Below are positions 55,015-64,000 of a stretch of DNA of 64,000 bases, in pieces. The stretch is from VYFG01 sp965221795. GTDB taxonomy: Bacteria > Pseudomonadota > Gammaproteobacteria > Arenicellales > Poriferihabitantaceae. The first letter of the stretch is position 1, and each line of letters opens with the position of its first letter. The stretch covers positions 2,976,001-3,040,000 of the forward strand of contig OZ244914.1 in assembly GCA_965221795.1 (NCBI GenBank), in the 5' to 3' direction. A program made the translations under genes and the position numbers. Below the pieces are notes generated by a model, which saw only the letters and a program-made list of their open reading frames with translations, did no database searches and was not told where the DNA came from.

Positions 55015-57144
55015 GTGAGATCGACCCAATCCAGCCCCCATCCCATGCCTTTGGGAGTGGAAGCCTGTGTTCGCTGGCTGGAGAACCGGGAAGACATCCG
55101 ATCCTCTGGTTTCGAGAAGGGGATATCGACCTTGGAGATTTTACGCGCCTTGGGAATGGATGATCTGGGTTGTCAGGTCGCTTTGGTTCACTGTGCAATT
55201 GATGGCGTGCTGCTCAAGGACGATGCCTTGCTTCAGGATTGGGACCCGATATCGGCAGACCAGTTTCATGAACTGTATTCCGGGGTAGCGGACTTGGCAA
55301 GGTTGTCCAGTTTTGTCCGTCCTGAGGAGGGCAATGCCGACCCCGAAGCCAGTGAAGAGAATTTGCGCAGGATGCTGATTACCATGGTAGCTGATGTCAG
55401 GGTGGTTCTGATCAAGTTGGCAGAGCAATTGTGCTTGCTGCGGGTTGCGAAAGGAGCTACGGTGGAGCAGCAGCAGTCGCTCAGCCGTTCTACTTTCGAA
55501 CTCTATGCTCCCTTGGCAAACCGTCTCGGGATCTGGCAGATCAAATGGGAAATGGAAGATCTTGCCTTCCGTTTCAGTAATCCGCAGACGTATCACCAGT
55601 TGGCAGGCTTGCTAAATGAAAAACGACGGACCCGGGAGCAGTATATCCGGCGGCTGACGCATGAACTGGATCATGCTCTGAAAGATGTCGGCATACGGGC
55701 GGAAATTGGCGGCAGGCCAAAGAATATCTACAGCATCTGGAAAAAGATGCAGCGCAAGGGAGTGGCTTTCGAAAATCTATGGGATATCCGCGCGGTCCGC
55801 ATCATTGTAGATTCGCTGAGTGATTGTTATGTGGTGTTGGGAATTGTCCATACCCGATGGCGGCATCTGCCCGGAGCATTCGATGACTATATTGCCACGC
55901 CCAAACCCAATGGATATCGGTCGATCCATACCGTGGTGATCGGGCCCGAAGGTCGAAGCGTGGAAATACAGGTCCGTACCCATGATATGCATGCGGAGAA
56001 TGAACTCGGAGTCGCAGCCCATTGGCGCTACAAAGAGAGTCGACCACAAGAAGACAATATTGACCTCAAGGTGCTGAGACTACGCCAGCTATTGGAGTGG
56101 AAGCAGGAACTGGAGGAGTCGGAATCAGCCGTCGGAGCGTTGCAGGAAGCGGCGGAGAACCGTCGTGTCTATGTATTTACTCCCAAAGGAACGGTATTGG
56201 ATCTGCCGGAAGGGGCGACGCCGGTTGATTTCGCCTATACCATTCACTCGGAGGTCGGTCACAGTACCCGTGGGGCCCGGATCAACGGTCGCATGGTACC
56301 CCTCAGTTATTCACTGAAAACAGGGGATCAGGTCGAAATCCTGAACCAGAAGAATGCGGCTCCGAGTCGGGATTGGCTCCGCCCAGAACTGGGGATGGTC
56401 CGTACCCAAAAGGCGCGCTCGCGAATCCAGCAATGGTTCAAGCACAAGAATCATGCACAACATCTTGTGGAAGGCCGTAACTTGCTGGAAAAAGAACTCA
56501 GTCGATTGGGGCTGGAAGCGCTGAGCTATGATCGCATCGTCGCCCAAACGCCCTTCCAAAAACCAGATGACCTTTTGGTGGCATTGGGAGCAGGGGATTA
56601 CAAATTATCCCGAGCCCTGTTGCCGTTTCGCCGGGAACTGGAGCAGGAATCGGACTCCGGGATATCAGTGAAGACGAGGCTACCGCCGTCGCACCCGGGC
56701 TCATTCCAAGTCCATGGCGTGGGCAACATCATGACCTCAATGGCCAAGTGCTGCCAGCCGGTACCCGGAGAACCCATTGTGGGATTTATTTCTGCCGGCA
56801 GAGGAGTGATCGTTCATAATCGGGGGTGCAGCAATCTCCGTCGCCTGTCAGAAGATCAACGCAATCGATTGATCGATGTGGATTGGGCGTTGGTGGAAAC
56901 CAATGCCTACCCGGTGGAAGTCGATGTTACTGCCTATCACCGCAGTGGTATTTTGCATGACATTTCCCAGGTTTTGAAAGACGGTTCCATAGAAGTGCGC
57001 AAGGTCAACACCGAAACCGATGAGGAAAATGTGATTCGGGTCCGGTTGCAACTGGAAGTCGGTGGCATCAAGATTTTGAGCCAAACCCTGGGACGGTTGT
57101 CGGAAATTCCGAATGTGCTGGACGTGAAGCGGGTTCGTCATTGA
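55015..57144 (+). CDS. relA: GTP pyrophosphokinase RelA (stringent response)
   Basis: RelA (709 aa) makes (p)ppGpp from ATP and GTP or GDP when uncharged tRNA sits in the ribosome. The N-terminal HD region is degenerate (no HD pair), as in synthesis-only RelA. The synthetase domain has GRPKNIYSIWKKM, DIRAVRIIVDSLSDCY and the G-loop YIATPKPNGYRSIHT. A TGS domain follows (VYVFTPKGTVLDLPEG), then the zinc-finger-like region (MAKCCQPVPGEP) and the C-terminal ACT domain. Translation starts at GTG with AAAGG in front; an upstream alternative is not seen. It stands alone. Confidence 0.94.
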   Translation: MRSTQSSPHPMPLGVEACVRWLENREDIRSSGFEKGISTLEILRALGMDDLGCQVALVHCAIDGVLLKDDALLQDWDPISADQFHELYSGVADLARLSSFVRPEEGNADPEASEENLRRMLITMVADVRVVLIKLAEQLCLLRVAKGATVEQQQSLSRSTFELYAPLANRLGIWQIKWEMEDLAFRFSNPQTYHQLAGLLNEKRRTREQYIRRLTHELDHALKDVGIRAEIGGRPKNIYSIWKKMQRKGVAFENLWDIRAVRIIVDSLSDCYVVLGIVHTRWRHLPGAFDDYIATPKPNGYRSIHTVVIGPEGRSVEIQVRTHDMHAENELGVAAHWRYKESRPQEDNIDLKVLRLRQLLEWKQELEESESAVGALQEAAENRRVYVFTPKGTVLDLPEGATPVDFAYTIHSEVGHSTRGARINGRMVPLSYSLKTGDQVEILNQKNAAPSRDWLRPELGMVRTQKARSRIQQWFKHKNHAQHLVEGRNLLEKELSRLGLEALSYDRIVAQTPFQKPDDLLVALGAGDYKLSRALLPFRRELEQESDSGISVKTRLPPSHPGSFQVHGVGNIMTSMAKCCQPVPGEPIVGFISAGRGVIVHNRGCSNLRRLSEDQRNRLIDVDWALVETNAYPVEVDVTAYHRSGILHDISQVLKDGSIEVRKVNTETDEENVIRVRLQLEVGGIKILSQTLGRLSEIPNVLDVKRVRH

Positions 57145-57195
57145 ACCCGGTGAGGTACGATACGGCATCTTCATCACCCTATCCAGATTACCCAT

Positions 57196-58407
57196 ATGAC
57201 TGCAATCCGATTAGCCAGTCGATTGGACCGTGTTCGGACTTCCCCGACCGTCGCTTTTTCTGCCCGTGCCGATGCATTGAGATCCATGGGCAAGGATGTG
57301 GTCTCTTTGGCATCCGGGGAGCCCGATTTTGATACTCCGCAAAATATTGTGGAGGCTGGCGTTCGGGCGGCCGGTTCGGGTCGGACACACTACACGCAGG
57401 TGGCGGGTATTTTGGAGCTCCGGGAGGCGATCTGTAACAAGTTTGCCAAGGAGAATGGCTTGCCATTTCTGCCGGAACAGGTTTCGGTCGGTAACGGTGG
57501 AAAGCAGGTGATTCTGAATGCACTCATGGCGACTCTGGAAATAGGAGATGAAGTGATTATTCCAGCTCCTTATTGGGTCAGCTATCCTGATATGGTGCGG
57601 TTGTTCGAGGGGAATCCGGTTATCGTACCGACCCATGAATCAGACGGATTTCGCCTCACTCCAGCCCAGCTGGAGCAGGCTATTACGGCCCGAACCAGAT
57701 GGCTGGTGCTAAACTCACCTGCCAATCCCACCGGTGCAGTATATGGGGCGGGGGAATTTGCCGCCTTGGGAGAAGTCCTTCGCCGACACCCTCAGGTCTG
57801 GGTGCTGACAGATGATATCTATGAGCATATTGTGTACGAACCGGCACAATTCGTCAGTTTTGCCACGGCAGTGCCAGACCTGTTGCCTCGCACCCTGACC
57901 GTTAATGGATTGTCGAAAGCCTATGCCATGACCGGGTGGCGTATTGGGTATGGCGCGGGGGATCGTACGTTGATCCAGGCAATGAATAAGATTCAGGGAC
58001 AATCCACTTTGCATCCCTGTTCCATCGCTCAATGGGCAGGGGTAGAAGCCCTATTGGGACCTCAGGACCCAGTCCGAAAGATGCGGGATCGTTTCCGTGA
58101 AAGGCGCGATGCGACGCTTGCCGCTTTGGGAGTGATCCGGGGAATGCATTGTTTCATCCCGGAGGGGGCATTTTATCTTTTTATCTCGGTCACCCAATCC
58201 TTGGGCCAAAAGACACCACAAGGTGTGGTCCTTGAAACGGATCATGACTGGGTCATGGCATTGCTGGAAAATGAAGGAGTAGCGCTGGTACCTGGCTCGG
58301 CATTCGGCGGGGAAGGATACTGCCGGTTGTCGTTTGCGGCATCCGAGGAAGCGTTGGCCGAGGCCTGCCGGCGTATCGCAAGATTTGTTCATAGGTTGAC
58401 CCCATAG
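57196..58407 (+). CDS. Class I aminotransferase (aspartate-type)
   Basis: The 403-aa PLP enzyme of fold type I has LASGEPDFDTPQNI near the start, GNGGKQVILNALMATLEIGD, the substrate region LNSPANPTGAVY, DDIYEHIVYE and the PLP lysine in NGLSKAYAMTGWRIGYG. This fits the aspartate-aminotransferase Igamma group with broad use of aspartate, glutamate and aromatic amino acids. The frame from the ATG at 57196 begins MTAIRLASRLDRVRTSPTVA, normal for the group. About 50 nt separate it from relA. Confidence 0.92.
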   Translation: MTAIRLASRLDRVRTSPTVAFSARADALRSMGKDVVSLASGEPDFDTPQNIVEAGVRAAGSGRTHYTQVAGILELREAICNKFAKENGLPFLPEQVSVGNGGKQVILNALMATLEIGDEVIIPAPYWVSYPDMVRLFEGNPVIVPTHESDGFRLTPAQLEQAITARTRWLVLNSPANPTGAVYGAGEFAALGEVLRRHPQVWVLTDDIYEHIVYEPAQFVSFATAVPDLLPRTLTVNGLSKAYAMTGWRIGYGAGDRTLIQAMNKIQGQSTLHPCSIAQWAGVEALLGPQDPVRKMRDRFRERRDATLAALGVIRGMHCFIPEGAFYLFISVTQSLGQKTPQGVVLETDHDWVMALLENEGVALVPGSAFGGEGYCRLSFAASEEALAEACRRIARFVHRLTP

Positions 58408-58562
58408 GCAAGCTATGGACCACTTTCTGGAGAGCCAGTTTCCCCCGGGTAGCATGGTGATGCGATGAGGACAGCAATCATCGAATGCCTTCTCTCCAGA
58501 TGGATGGATGTCGGATCGGTGACAGGAGCGAAGCCGAGGATTTCCTGCTACCATTCCACATT

Positions 58563-59516
58563 ATGACCAACGAGCAGGGTATTGGCAGACCATTTCGTCT
58601 GGAGCGTTCGGTGCTCTCAGTGCCAGCTGCGCAGCCGGCGCTGTTTCCGAAGGCTCTGGCCGGTGCGGCGGACTGCATTATGTTGGATTGTGAGGATTCG
58701 GTTCCACCTGAGGCAAAGGAAGCCGCACGAAAACAGGTGATTGAGGGTATCTGCCAACTGGATTGGCCGGGCAGCGGGAAAACCCTGATGGTTCGAATCA
58801 ACGGGCCCGACACCCACTTCATGTATCGGGACCTGATCGAAATCGTGGAAGCAGCGGGACAGTTTATCCACTGTATCCTGTTGCCGAAAGTCCGTTGTGC
58901 AGCCGATATTCATATGTTGGACTGCTTGCTGTCACAGATTGAAAGTGTCAACGGATTCCCGCACCGAATTGGCCTGGAGGCCCTCATTGAAACGGCAGCA
59001 GCGGGTTTGCAGGTAGCCGAGATTGCGGCAGCTAGCCCTCGATTGGAGGCGTTGCATTTCGGGGCGGGAGACTTTGCTGCCAGTTGCGGTGCCCGTACCG
59101 TACAGATTGGTGGGCCCCATCCGGATTTCCCCGGGGACCCATGGCATCCGATCCTGCAGACTCTGGTGTTGGCCTGTCGGGCCAATGGGTTGCGCCCGAT
59201 CGACAGTGCCTACGGGGACTATACGGACCGGGAAGGATACCTTGCGGCGGCAAGCCGTGCCGCCGCCTTGGGATTCAGCGGAAAATGGGCGATTCACCCG
59301 TCTCAGATCAAGTTGGCGCATCAGGTCATGACGCCGGATCAAGCGGAGATCAAGCGGGCTCAGGAAGTGTTGGATGCCATGCAGAAGGCTTCCCGCGCTG
59401 GACACGGCGCGACTTCTATCCACGGACAGATGGTGGATATGGCCTCCATTCGCATGGCCGAAAATGTTGTCGCTCTCGACCGGGCACTGAATGATCGTGC
59501 ACGAAATGACAGATGA
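58563..59516 (+). CDS. HpcH/HpaI aldolase or CitE-like CoA-ester lyase
   Basis: This 317-aa TIM-barrel protein starts at the ATG giving MTNEQGIGRPFRLERSVLSV. CitE/malyl-CoA-lyase signatures are LDCEDSVPPEAKEAARKQV, LMVRINGPDT, ILLPKVR and IGLEALIETAAAGLQVAEI, with DFAASCGART as the expected Mg-binding segment. Members split CoA esters such as malyl-, citramalyl- or beta-methylmalyl-CoA. The gene lies between an aminotransferase and, on the other strand, a hydroxyisobutyrate-dehydrogenase-like gene, so a part in carbon or amino-acid breakdown is plausible; the substrate is unknown. Confidence 0.88.
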   Translation: MTNEQGIGRPFRLERSVLSVPAAQPALFPKALAGAADCIMLDCEDSVPPEAKEAARKQVIEGICQLDWPGSGKTLMVRINGPDTHFMYRDLIEIVEAAGQFIHCILLPKVRCAADIHMLDCLLSQIESVNGFPHRIGLEALIETAAAGLQVAEIAAASPRLEALHFGAGDFAASCGARTVQIGGPHPDFPGDPWHPILQTLVLACRANGLRPIDSAYGDYTDREGYLAAASRAAALGFSGKWAIHPSQIKLAHQVMTPDQAEIKRAQEVLDAMQKASRAGHGATSIHGQMVDMASIRMAENVVALDRALNDRARNDR

Positions 59517-59656
59517 ATGTCTTCCACTGAGGAGATGTATGGGGAGTGCGATTCTCGCCCAGGCTTGAAGTGGCAGTCTGAGAATGGCATGCCATCCAAT
59601 CGGCGATGGGGCAGGAATGGCTTTGGGGTTCCGGAGTAGCGATTGGAGAGAGTCGG

Positions 59657-60559
59657 TTATACGGATTCGAGGCTCTTCCCGGTATGTTCCAGCAGTCGGT
59701 AAATGGCGGAAAAATCCAGATCTCCATGGCCGGCTTCATAAAGACGACGATACAGCATCTCGGCAACGGGTCCCAGTGCCAGAGGCAACTTTGCGGATTC
59801 TGCGGCCTGTAAAGCGATCTGCAGATCTTTCAGCATCAAGTTGGTCGTGAATCCGGGCTGGTAGTCGCGATTGGACGGAGAGGACGGGACCACATCAGGT
59901 ACTGGACAGAAAGCCGTCAGTGAAAAACAATCGCCAGAAGAACAGTGGGCGACTTCGTAGAGCTTGTCATTGCGGAGTCCGACGCGGCGGGCAAGATGGA
60001 AGCCTTCTACTACCGATGCCATCTGGATCCCCAGCATGAGGTTGTTGCACATCTTGGCCGCCTGTCCCATGCCAGCACCCCCGCAATGTATGATACGGGA
60101 GCCCATCGCCTGGAACATGTCGCTGGCTGTTTCGAGTGTAGCCGACTCGCCACCAATCATGAAAGTCAGGGTCCCATTGGCCGCTCCCCCGGTGCCTCCG
60201 GACACGGGGGCATCCAGTATCCGAAATCCCTTTTCGATGGCTCGTCGATGTAATCTTCTTGCGTCCTGAAAGTCGATGGTAGAACAGTCCACGATCAAGG
60301 TTCCGGGAGTAGCAAGGGGCACCGTATATTGATCAAATACCTCGCAAACCTCCACCGAAGTAGGCAGCATGCTGAGAATGATGTTTGCATCCCGGATCGC
60401 TTCCGCATGGTCGCGACACAGGGTGACCCCGGATCTGGCCAGTGGTGCCATCTTTTCCCGAATGATGTCAAAGACGCGCACATCAAACCCGGCAGAGGCC
60501 AGGTTTTGTGCCATAGGGGCACCCATTTTTCCGGTACCAATGACGGCAATGGTTTTCAT
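59657..60559 (-). CDS. 3-hydroxyisobutyrate-dehydrogenase-family enzyme
   Basis: The 300-aa protein has the Rossmann start MKTIAVIGTGKMGAPMAQNL, the beta-hydroxyacid-dehydrogenase signature DAPVSGGTGGAANGTLTFM and the catalytic lysine region GMGQAAKMCNNLML. These enzymes oxidise beta-hydroxy acids (3-hydroxyisobutyrate, tartronate semialdehyde and others) with NAD or NADP. The specificity loop cannot be read by eye. It is divergent from the GlxA-type regulator, with about 155 nt between, a layout often seen for a regulator and its target. Confidence 0.9.
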   Translation of the reverse strand: MKTIAVIGTGKMGAPMAQNLASAGFDVRVFDIIREKMAPLARSGVTLCRDHAEAIRDANIILSMLPTSVEVCEVFDQYTVPLATPGTLIVDCSTIDFQDARRLHRRAIEKGFRILDAPVSGGTGGAANGTLTFMIGGESATLETASDMFQAMGSRIIHCGGAGMGQAAKMCNNLMLGIQMASVVEGFHLARRVGLRNDKLYEVAHCSSGDCFSLTAFCPVPDVVPSSPSNRDYQPGFTTNLMLKDLQIALQAAESAKLPLALGPVAEMLYRRLYEAGHGDLDFSAIYRLLEHTGKSLESV

Positions 60560-60715
60560 ATGATTGGACAGCGGTTAGAACAGGTTGAGGGAATAAAACT
60601 GCGCCTGAAAAATATTATCGTAATATTCTGCATTTTCTGGCTTGTTATCACCGAGGCATGGTCGGATAATACGCACGCATCACATACAGTCACATTGGTA
60701 TCGGTGGCCTTGAAT

Positions 60716-61693
60716 ATGGAACGAATCGATTATGGACGGGTGATTGATCATGCCGAACGCAGCATCGGCTTTTATCTCCCGGATTCATTTAATATGCTTC
60801 CTTTGATTTCCGCACTGGAGCCGCTGAGAATCGCCAATCGGTTATCCAAGAAACGGCTCTATCAGTGGCGTATTCTGAGCGATTGTGGCGAATACATCTG
60901 TGCATCCAATGGGATGATCATCCGGACCGATCAGCCAGTACCACCGACAGATTCGTTCTCCTTCCTGGTGGTCCTGGGGCCATATTATCCAGCAGAATCC
61001 ACCAATCCCGTTGTGCTGGATTGGTTACGGGCAGAAGCGGAGAAGGGTACCGTCATTGCCGGCCTGGAAACAGGGTGCTACCTGATGGCGGAAGCCGGAT
61101 TGCTGGACGGGGTCCATTGCACAACGCATTGGGAGAGTATGGCACATTTCATGGAACGGTGGCCCCAACATCGGGTATCAATGGAAGTCTATGAAGTCGA
61201 CCAGCGCCGGCTGACCTGCTCCGGGGGGGCTGCTTCGATGGATATGATGCTGTATGTCATTGAACAGCATCATGGGCACGAGCTGGCCGCCGGCGTGTCG
61301 GACCGAATGATTCACCCCCAGATCCGTCATGGCTGGGAGCCGCAACGAATGGATGTTCGGTCGAGAACCGGTGTGACGCATCCGGATCTCATCGAATGTA
61401 TTGAATTGATCGAGGCCAATATTGAACAACCCCTGACCCCGGCGGAACTGTCCGGGTTGATTGGGATCTCCAAGCGACAGCTTGAGCGACTGTTCCGGCG
61501 CCACCTCCATACCACGCCTGCACGATATTATCTGGCACTCCGTCTGGAAGCCGCTCGCAGGATGCTGGAAAATAGCTCCATGAAGATTATCGATGTAGCC
61601 ATCGCATGCGGTTTCAAGTCGGCCGGACATTTCAGCAGCCGTTATTACTCCAGCTTTGGTATGAGACCTCGTGAGTCCCGTAAGGATCGGTAG
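60716..61693 (+). CDS. GlxA-family AraC-type regulator (GbdR-like)
   Basis: The start at MERIDYGRVIDHAERSIGFY gives 325 aa; the long open frame upstream overlaps the divergent gene. The N-terminal DJ-1/PfpI-like domain has FYLPDSFNMLPLISALEP and GLETGCYLMAEAGLLDG. The C-terminal AraC domain has two HTHs: LSGLIGISKRQLERLFRRHL and IIDVAIACGFKSAGHFSSRY. GbdR and CdhR, which respond to glycine betaine or carnitine, share this build. With MttB- and DMGDH-like genes directly downstream, a betaine-type inducer is plausible. It likely controls the downstream pair and perhaps the divergent dehydrogenase. Confidence 0.87.
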   Translation: MERIDYGRVIDHAERSIGFYLPDSFNMLPLISALEPLRIANRLSKKRLYQWRILSDCGEYICASNGMIIRTDQPVPPTDSFSFLVVLGPYYPAESTNPVVLDWLRAEAEKGTVIAGLETGCYLMAEAGLLDGVHCTTHWESMAHFMERWPQHRVSMEVYEVDQRRLTCSGGAASMDMMLYVIEQHHGHELAAGVSDRMIHPQIRHGWEPQRMDVRSRTGVTHPDLIECIELIEANIEQPLTPAELSGLIGISKRQLERLFRRHLHTTPARYYLALRLEAARRMLENSSMKIIDVAIACGFKSAGHFSSRYYSSFGMRPRESRKDR

Positions 61694-61816
61694 TTCGGTC
61701 AGTGGTCCGGATCATCGAACTTGTGCGCTTTGACGGCAAATCAGGTCGTAATTTCTAACGTCGCCCCATTCGATTTGCGGCACTCTGCGATTTTTTGTAT
61801 CTGAAACATTCTGATC

Positions 61817-63397
61817 ATGGTCGGACGCAGGGCAGGGGGGAGAGAAGCGCGCAAAGCATTGCGATCAGCGCCCCTTCCGGAAGCTGAAAAACCGGTTCGT
61901 CCTGGTTTGTGTGGTGGCCGTTACCAGCCACTCCAGATGGAGGAACTGGATCGGATTCACCATGCGATCCTGGATTTGCTGGAGCAGGTGGGATTTTCCC
62001 GCAGTATACCCAGCTGTATTGCAGCCATCACTGCTGCAGGCGGCATTTATGAGAAGGGTCGGCTCAAGCTCCCCCGGGCGCTGGTAGAAGACACCATTGC
62101 GAATGCCGCTCGTAATATTACGCTGTATGGTCAGAAGTCTTCCCAGGATCTTTACTTGTCCGGATCCCGAGTCTATTTTGGTACCGCCGGAGCGGCAGTT
62201 CATGTGGTCGATGACTGGAAACACGACCAAGCCGAAGCCGGCCAGGGCAAATATCGAGCCTCGACCATACAGGATCTGTATGATGCGTCTCGGTTGGTGG
62301 ACCGTCTTGATCATCTTCATTTTTTCCAGCGCTGCTTGGTCGCAAGGGATATTGAGGAGCCACGGGCGATGGACCTCAATACGACCTATGCGTCCGTTGC
62401 CGGAACCACCAAGCACTGTGGGCTCAGTTACGTGGAGCCGACGCATGCGGAAGAGGGTCTTCGGCTGCTACACGAAGTGGCTGGGGGGGAAGACAAATGG
62501 CGGGCTCGTCCTTTCGCCAGCCTTTCCTCTTGTTTTGTTGTTCCGCCGATGCGATTCGCCGAAGATGCCTGTCGGGTGATGGAAGTCTGTATCCGTGGTG
62601 GAATGCCTGTCCTTTTGTTAGCGGCCGGCCAAGCAGGGGCAACCAGCCCGGCATCACTGGCTGGTTCGGTCGTGCAGGAATGGGCGGAGGTACTGGGTGC
62701 GTTGGTGTATGTCAACGCCATTGTCCCCCAACATCCCTGTATCTGTGGTCCTTGGCCGTTTGTTTCGGACCTCCGTACCGGGGCTATGAGCGGCGGCAGC
62801 GGTGAGCAGGCCGTGCTGATGGCAGCCTGTGGGCAGATGGGGCGATACTATGACTTGCCGACCGGTATCGCCGCTGGCATGGCGGATGCCAAGGTTCCGG
62901 ATGCCCAGTCCGGTTACGAAAAAGGGTATACCCTCACATTGGCCGGACATAGCGGTACCAATATGGTATATGAATCTGCCGGAATGCAGGCCAGTTTGCT
63001 GGGATTCAGTTTCGAGGGCTGTACCATTGATAATGACATGTTGGGGGCGATCAATCGCACCATACGGGGGATCGAAATCAGCGATGACAATCTGGCTCTG
63101 GATACCATCCGCGACGTTTGCATGGACGGTCCAGAGCATTTTCTGGGTCATCAAGCGACCTTCTCCCGAATGCTGCGGGATTATGTCTATCCAGACTTGG
63201 GAGACCGTCTTCCTCCTGCGGAATGGATGAAACAGGGATCCGCATCGATTGAGCAGAAGGCACGCCAACGAACCCGGGAAATTCTGGAGTCCCATTTTCC
63301 CACCCATATTCCAGAAGAGGTGGATGAAAGAATTCGTCGGAAATTTGACATCCATCTACCCCGGGAACAAATGAAACCGAGGGACAGTACGCACTAA
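61817..63397 (+). CDS. Second MttB-family methyltransferase
   Basis: The 526-aa protein is a distant paralogue of the one at 22212-23732. Features are the start of the domain LDRIHHAILDLLEQVGFSRS, YFGTAGAAVHVVDDW, GTTKHCGLSYVEPT, GEQAVLMAACGQMGRYYD and the C-terminal LDTIRDVCMDGPEHFLGH. No in-frame TAG, so it does not use pyrrolysine. The predicted reaction is corrinoid-dependent demethylation of a quaternary amine. It follows the GbdR-like regulator by 123 nt and precedes a DMGDH-like gene by 4 nt, so those two form a pair. The first 30 residues are basic and uncertain. Confidence 0.88.
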   Translation: MVGRRAGGREARKALRSAPLPEAEKPVRPGLCGGRYQPLQMEELDRIHHAILDLLEQVGFSRSIPSCIAAITAAGGIYEKGRLKLPRALVEDTIANAARNITLYGQKSSQDLYLSGSRVYFGTAGAAVHVVDDWKHDQAEAGQGKYRASTIQDLYDASRLVDRLDHLHFFQRCLVARDIEEPRAMDLNTTYASVAGTTKHCGLSYVEPTHAEEGLRLLHEVAGGEDKWRARPFASLSSCFVVPPMRFAEDACRVMEVCIRGGMPVLLLAAGQAGATSPASLAGSVVQEWAEVLGALVYVNAIVPQHPCICGPWPFVSDLRTGAMSGGSGEQAVLMAACGQMGRYYDLPTGIAAGMADAKVPDAQSGYEKGYTLTLAGHSGTNMVYESAGMQASLLGFSFEGCTIDNDMLGAINRTIRGIEISDDNLALDTIRDVCMDGPEHFLGHQATFSRMLRDYVYPDLGDRLPPAEWMKQGSASIEQKARQRTREILESHFPTHIPEEVDERIRRKFDIHLPREQMKPRDSTH

Positions 63398-63401
63398 CAG
63401 T

Positions 63402-64000
63402 ATGAGCAACATAGAACAAAAACCAGCTGTCCTTCCGTCGCAGGCTCGGGTGGTTATTGTAGGAGGCGGGATGATGGGAACGAGTATGCTCTATCACTTG
63501 GCCGAGCAGGGCTGGACAGATAGCCTGTTGATCGAAAAAGGCGAACTTACGTCGGGATCCACCTGGCATGCGGCGGGGCAATGCCCGAGTTTTATTGCCG
63601 ATTACAACATGGCTAAAATCCATGATCACGGAGTCAAACTGTATCCTCAACTGGAGCAGCTGACCGGGCATTATGTCAGCTGGCATGGGTGTGGTGGCAT
63701 TCGCTATGCATTGCAGCCTGCGGAAGTGGAATGGTTCCACCGGGTGGCAGCCGTGGGCAAGCTGATTGGGTTCGAATGCGAGATCATTGATCCGGCCAAA
63801 ATACGACAACTGGTGCCCTATGCCAATCTTGATGGAGTCCTGGCTGGTGCCTGGACCCTGCATGACGGGCATGTGGACCCGGCTGGTGTCTGCAATGCGA
63901 TGGCTATGGGGGCTCGCCAGTTCGGAGCCCGTATCGTGACCAAAAACCGGGTAATGGATATTGCCTCGCGACCGTCCGGAGACTGGGAAGTGGTCACGGA
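63402..64000 (+). CDS. Dimethylglycine-dehydrogenase-like flavoprotein, partial (runs off right edge)
   Basis: Only the first 199 codons are in the window. The N-terminal FAD site is VVIVGGGMMGTSMLYHLAEQ, followed by the flavin-attachment-type SGSTWHAAGQCPSF. It is close in layout to the protein at 23886-26306 (GSTWHAAGG) and should continue into a GcvT-type C-terminus beyond the edge. It likely oxidises a methylated glycine produced by the MttB-like enzyme just upstream (4-nt gap). The start MSNIEQKPAVLPSQ is the only good ATG. Confidence 0.9.
   Translation, partial: MSNIEQKPAVLPSQARVVIVGGGMMGTSMLYHLAEQGWTDSLLIEKGELTSGSTWHAAGQCPSFIADYNMAKIHDHGVKLYPQLEQLTGHYVSWHGCGGIRYALQPAEVEWFHRVAAVGKLIGFECEIIDPAKIRQLVPYANLDGVLAGAWTLHDGHVDPAGVCNAMAMGARQFGARIVTKNRVMDIASRPSGDWEVVT

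Noticed and set aside
1..64000. CRISPR arrays, rRNA genes and a replication origin
   Set aside because: No regularly spaced direct repeats, no rRNA-like conserved stretches and no dnaA-box cluster were seen.

Overview
The window looks like a piece of a gammaproteobacterial chromosome, probably from an uncultivated, host- or particle-associated lineage. This rests on gene order: ndk-rlmN-rodZ-hisS-yfgM-like-bamB-der and rpsP-rimM-trmD-rplS are classic gammaproteobacterial operons. The many broken genes and insertion-sequence remnants suggest relaxed selection or recent island turnover. That lifestyle reading is inference.

Region 1 (1-12739, all minus strand) is the most interesting part. It is a tightly packed operon that looks like a divergent DNA phosphorothioation (Dnd/Ssp-like) modification and defence locus. 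In transcription order it encodes a large DNA-binding protein with alpha-CTD-like and sigma-region-4-like segments, a PLD-nuclease/DEAH-helicase fusion, a 76-aa protein, a DndD-like SMC-type ATPase, a 174-aa protein in the DndE position, a DndC-like ATP pyrophosphatase, a DndA-like cysteine desulfurase, a GHKL (Hsp90/MORC-like) ATPase, a 285-aa unknown and another unknown cut by the left edge. No recognisable DndB, canonical DndE, SspB or DndFGH is visible. Just upstream (12878-12991) lies a decayed second copy of the dndC PP-loop region, beside an IS5-like transposase remnant (13042-13371).

Region 2 (13568-26306) carries small housekeeping genes (GNAT, YHS), a GMC/choline-dehydrogenase-like enzyme, an APH kinase-M23 peptidase fusion that ends next to a decayed IS30 element, a PhnD-like binding protein, a ruined fatty-acid desaturase, and an MttB-family methyltransferase followed by a dimethylglycine/sarcosine-dehydrogenase-like flavoprotein. 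A second MttB/flavoprotein pair sits at the right end (61817-64000) behind a GlxA/GbdR-like regulator. Together these suggest breakdown of quaternary amines such as choline or glycine betaine.

Region 3 (26380-28800) is a gene graveyard: an IS30 remnant, a resolvase without its catalytic end, a ParDE toxin-antitoxin remnant with an intact palindromic operator, and an EcoRI-type adenine methyltransferase missing its catalytic core.

Region 4 (28936-48417) is ordinary chromosome: tRNA and rRNA modification (mtaB, rlmN, trmD), translation (hisS, rpsP, rimM, rplS, der), envelope (rodZ, bamB, M23, lipoprotein), DNA repair and recombination (xseA, xerD). Its surprise is a secreted protein whose 5' coding region contains a 16-base poly-C tract (42861-42876) that sets the reading frame. 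As sequenced the gene is off, as expected of a phase-variable gene.

Region 5 (48550-54383) is a second accessory patch: an AlbA_2 ATPase, a TrlF remnant, a frameshifted AAA ATPase, a DUF1703-type ATPase-nuclease and a GC-rich segment that could fold into a pseudoknot. Region 6 (55015-64000) holds relA, an aspartate-type aminotransferase, a CitE-like lyase, a 3-hydroxyisobutyrate-dehydrogenase-like enzyme, the GlxA-family regulator and the second MttB/flavoprotein pair.

No rRNA gene, complete tRNA gene or CRISPR array was seen.
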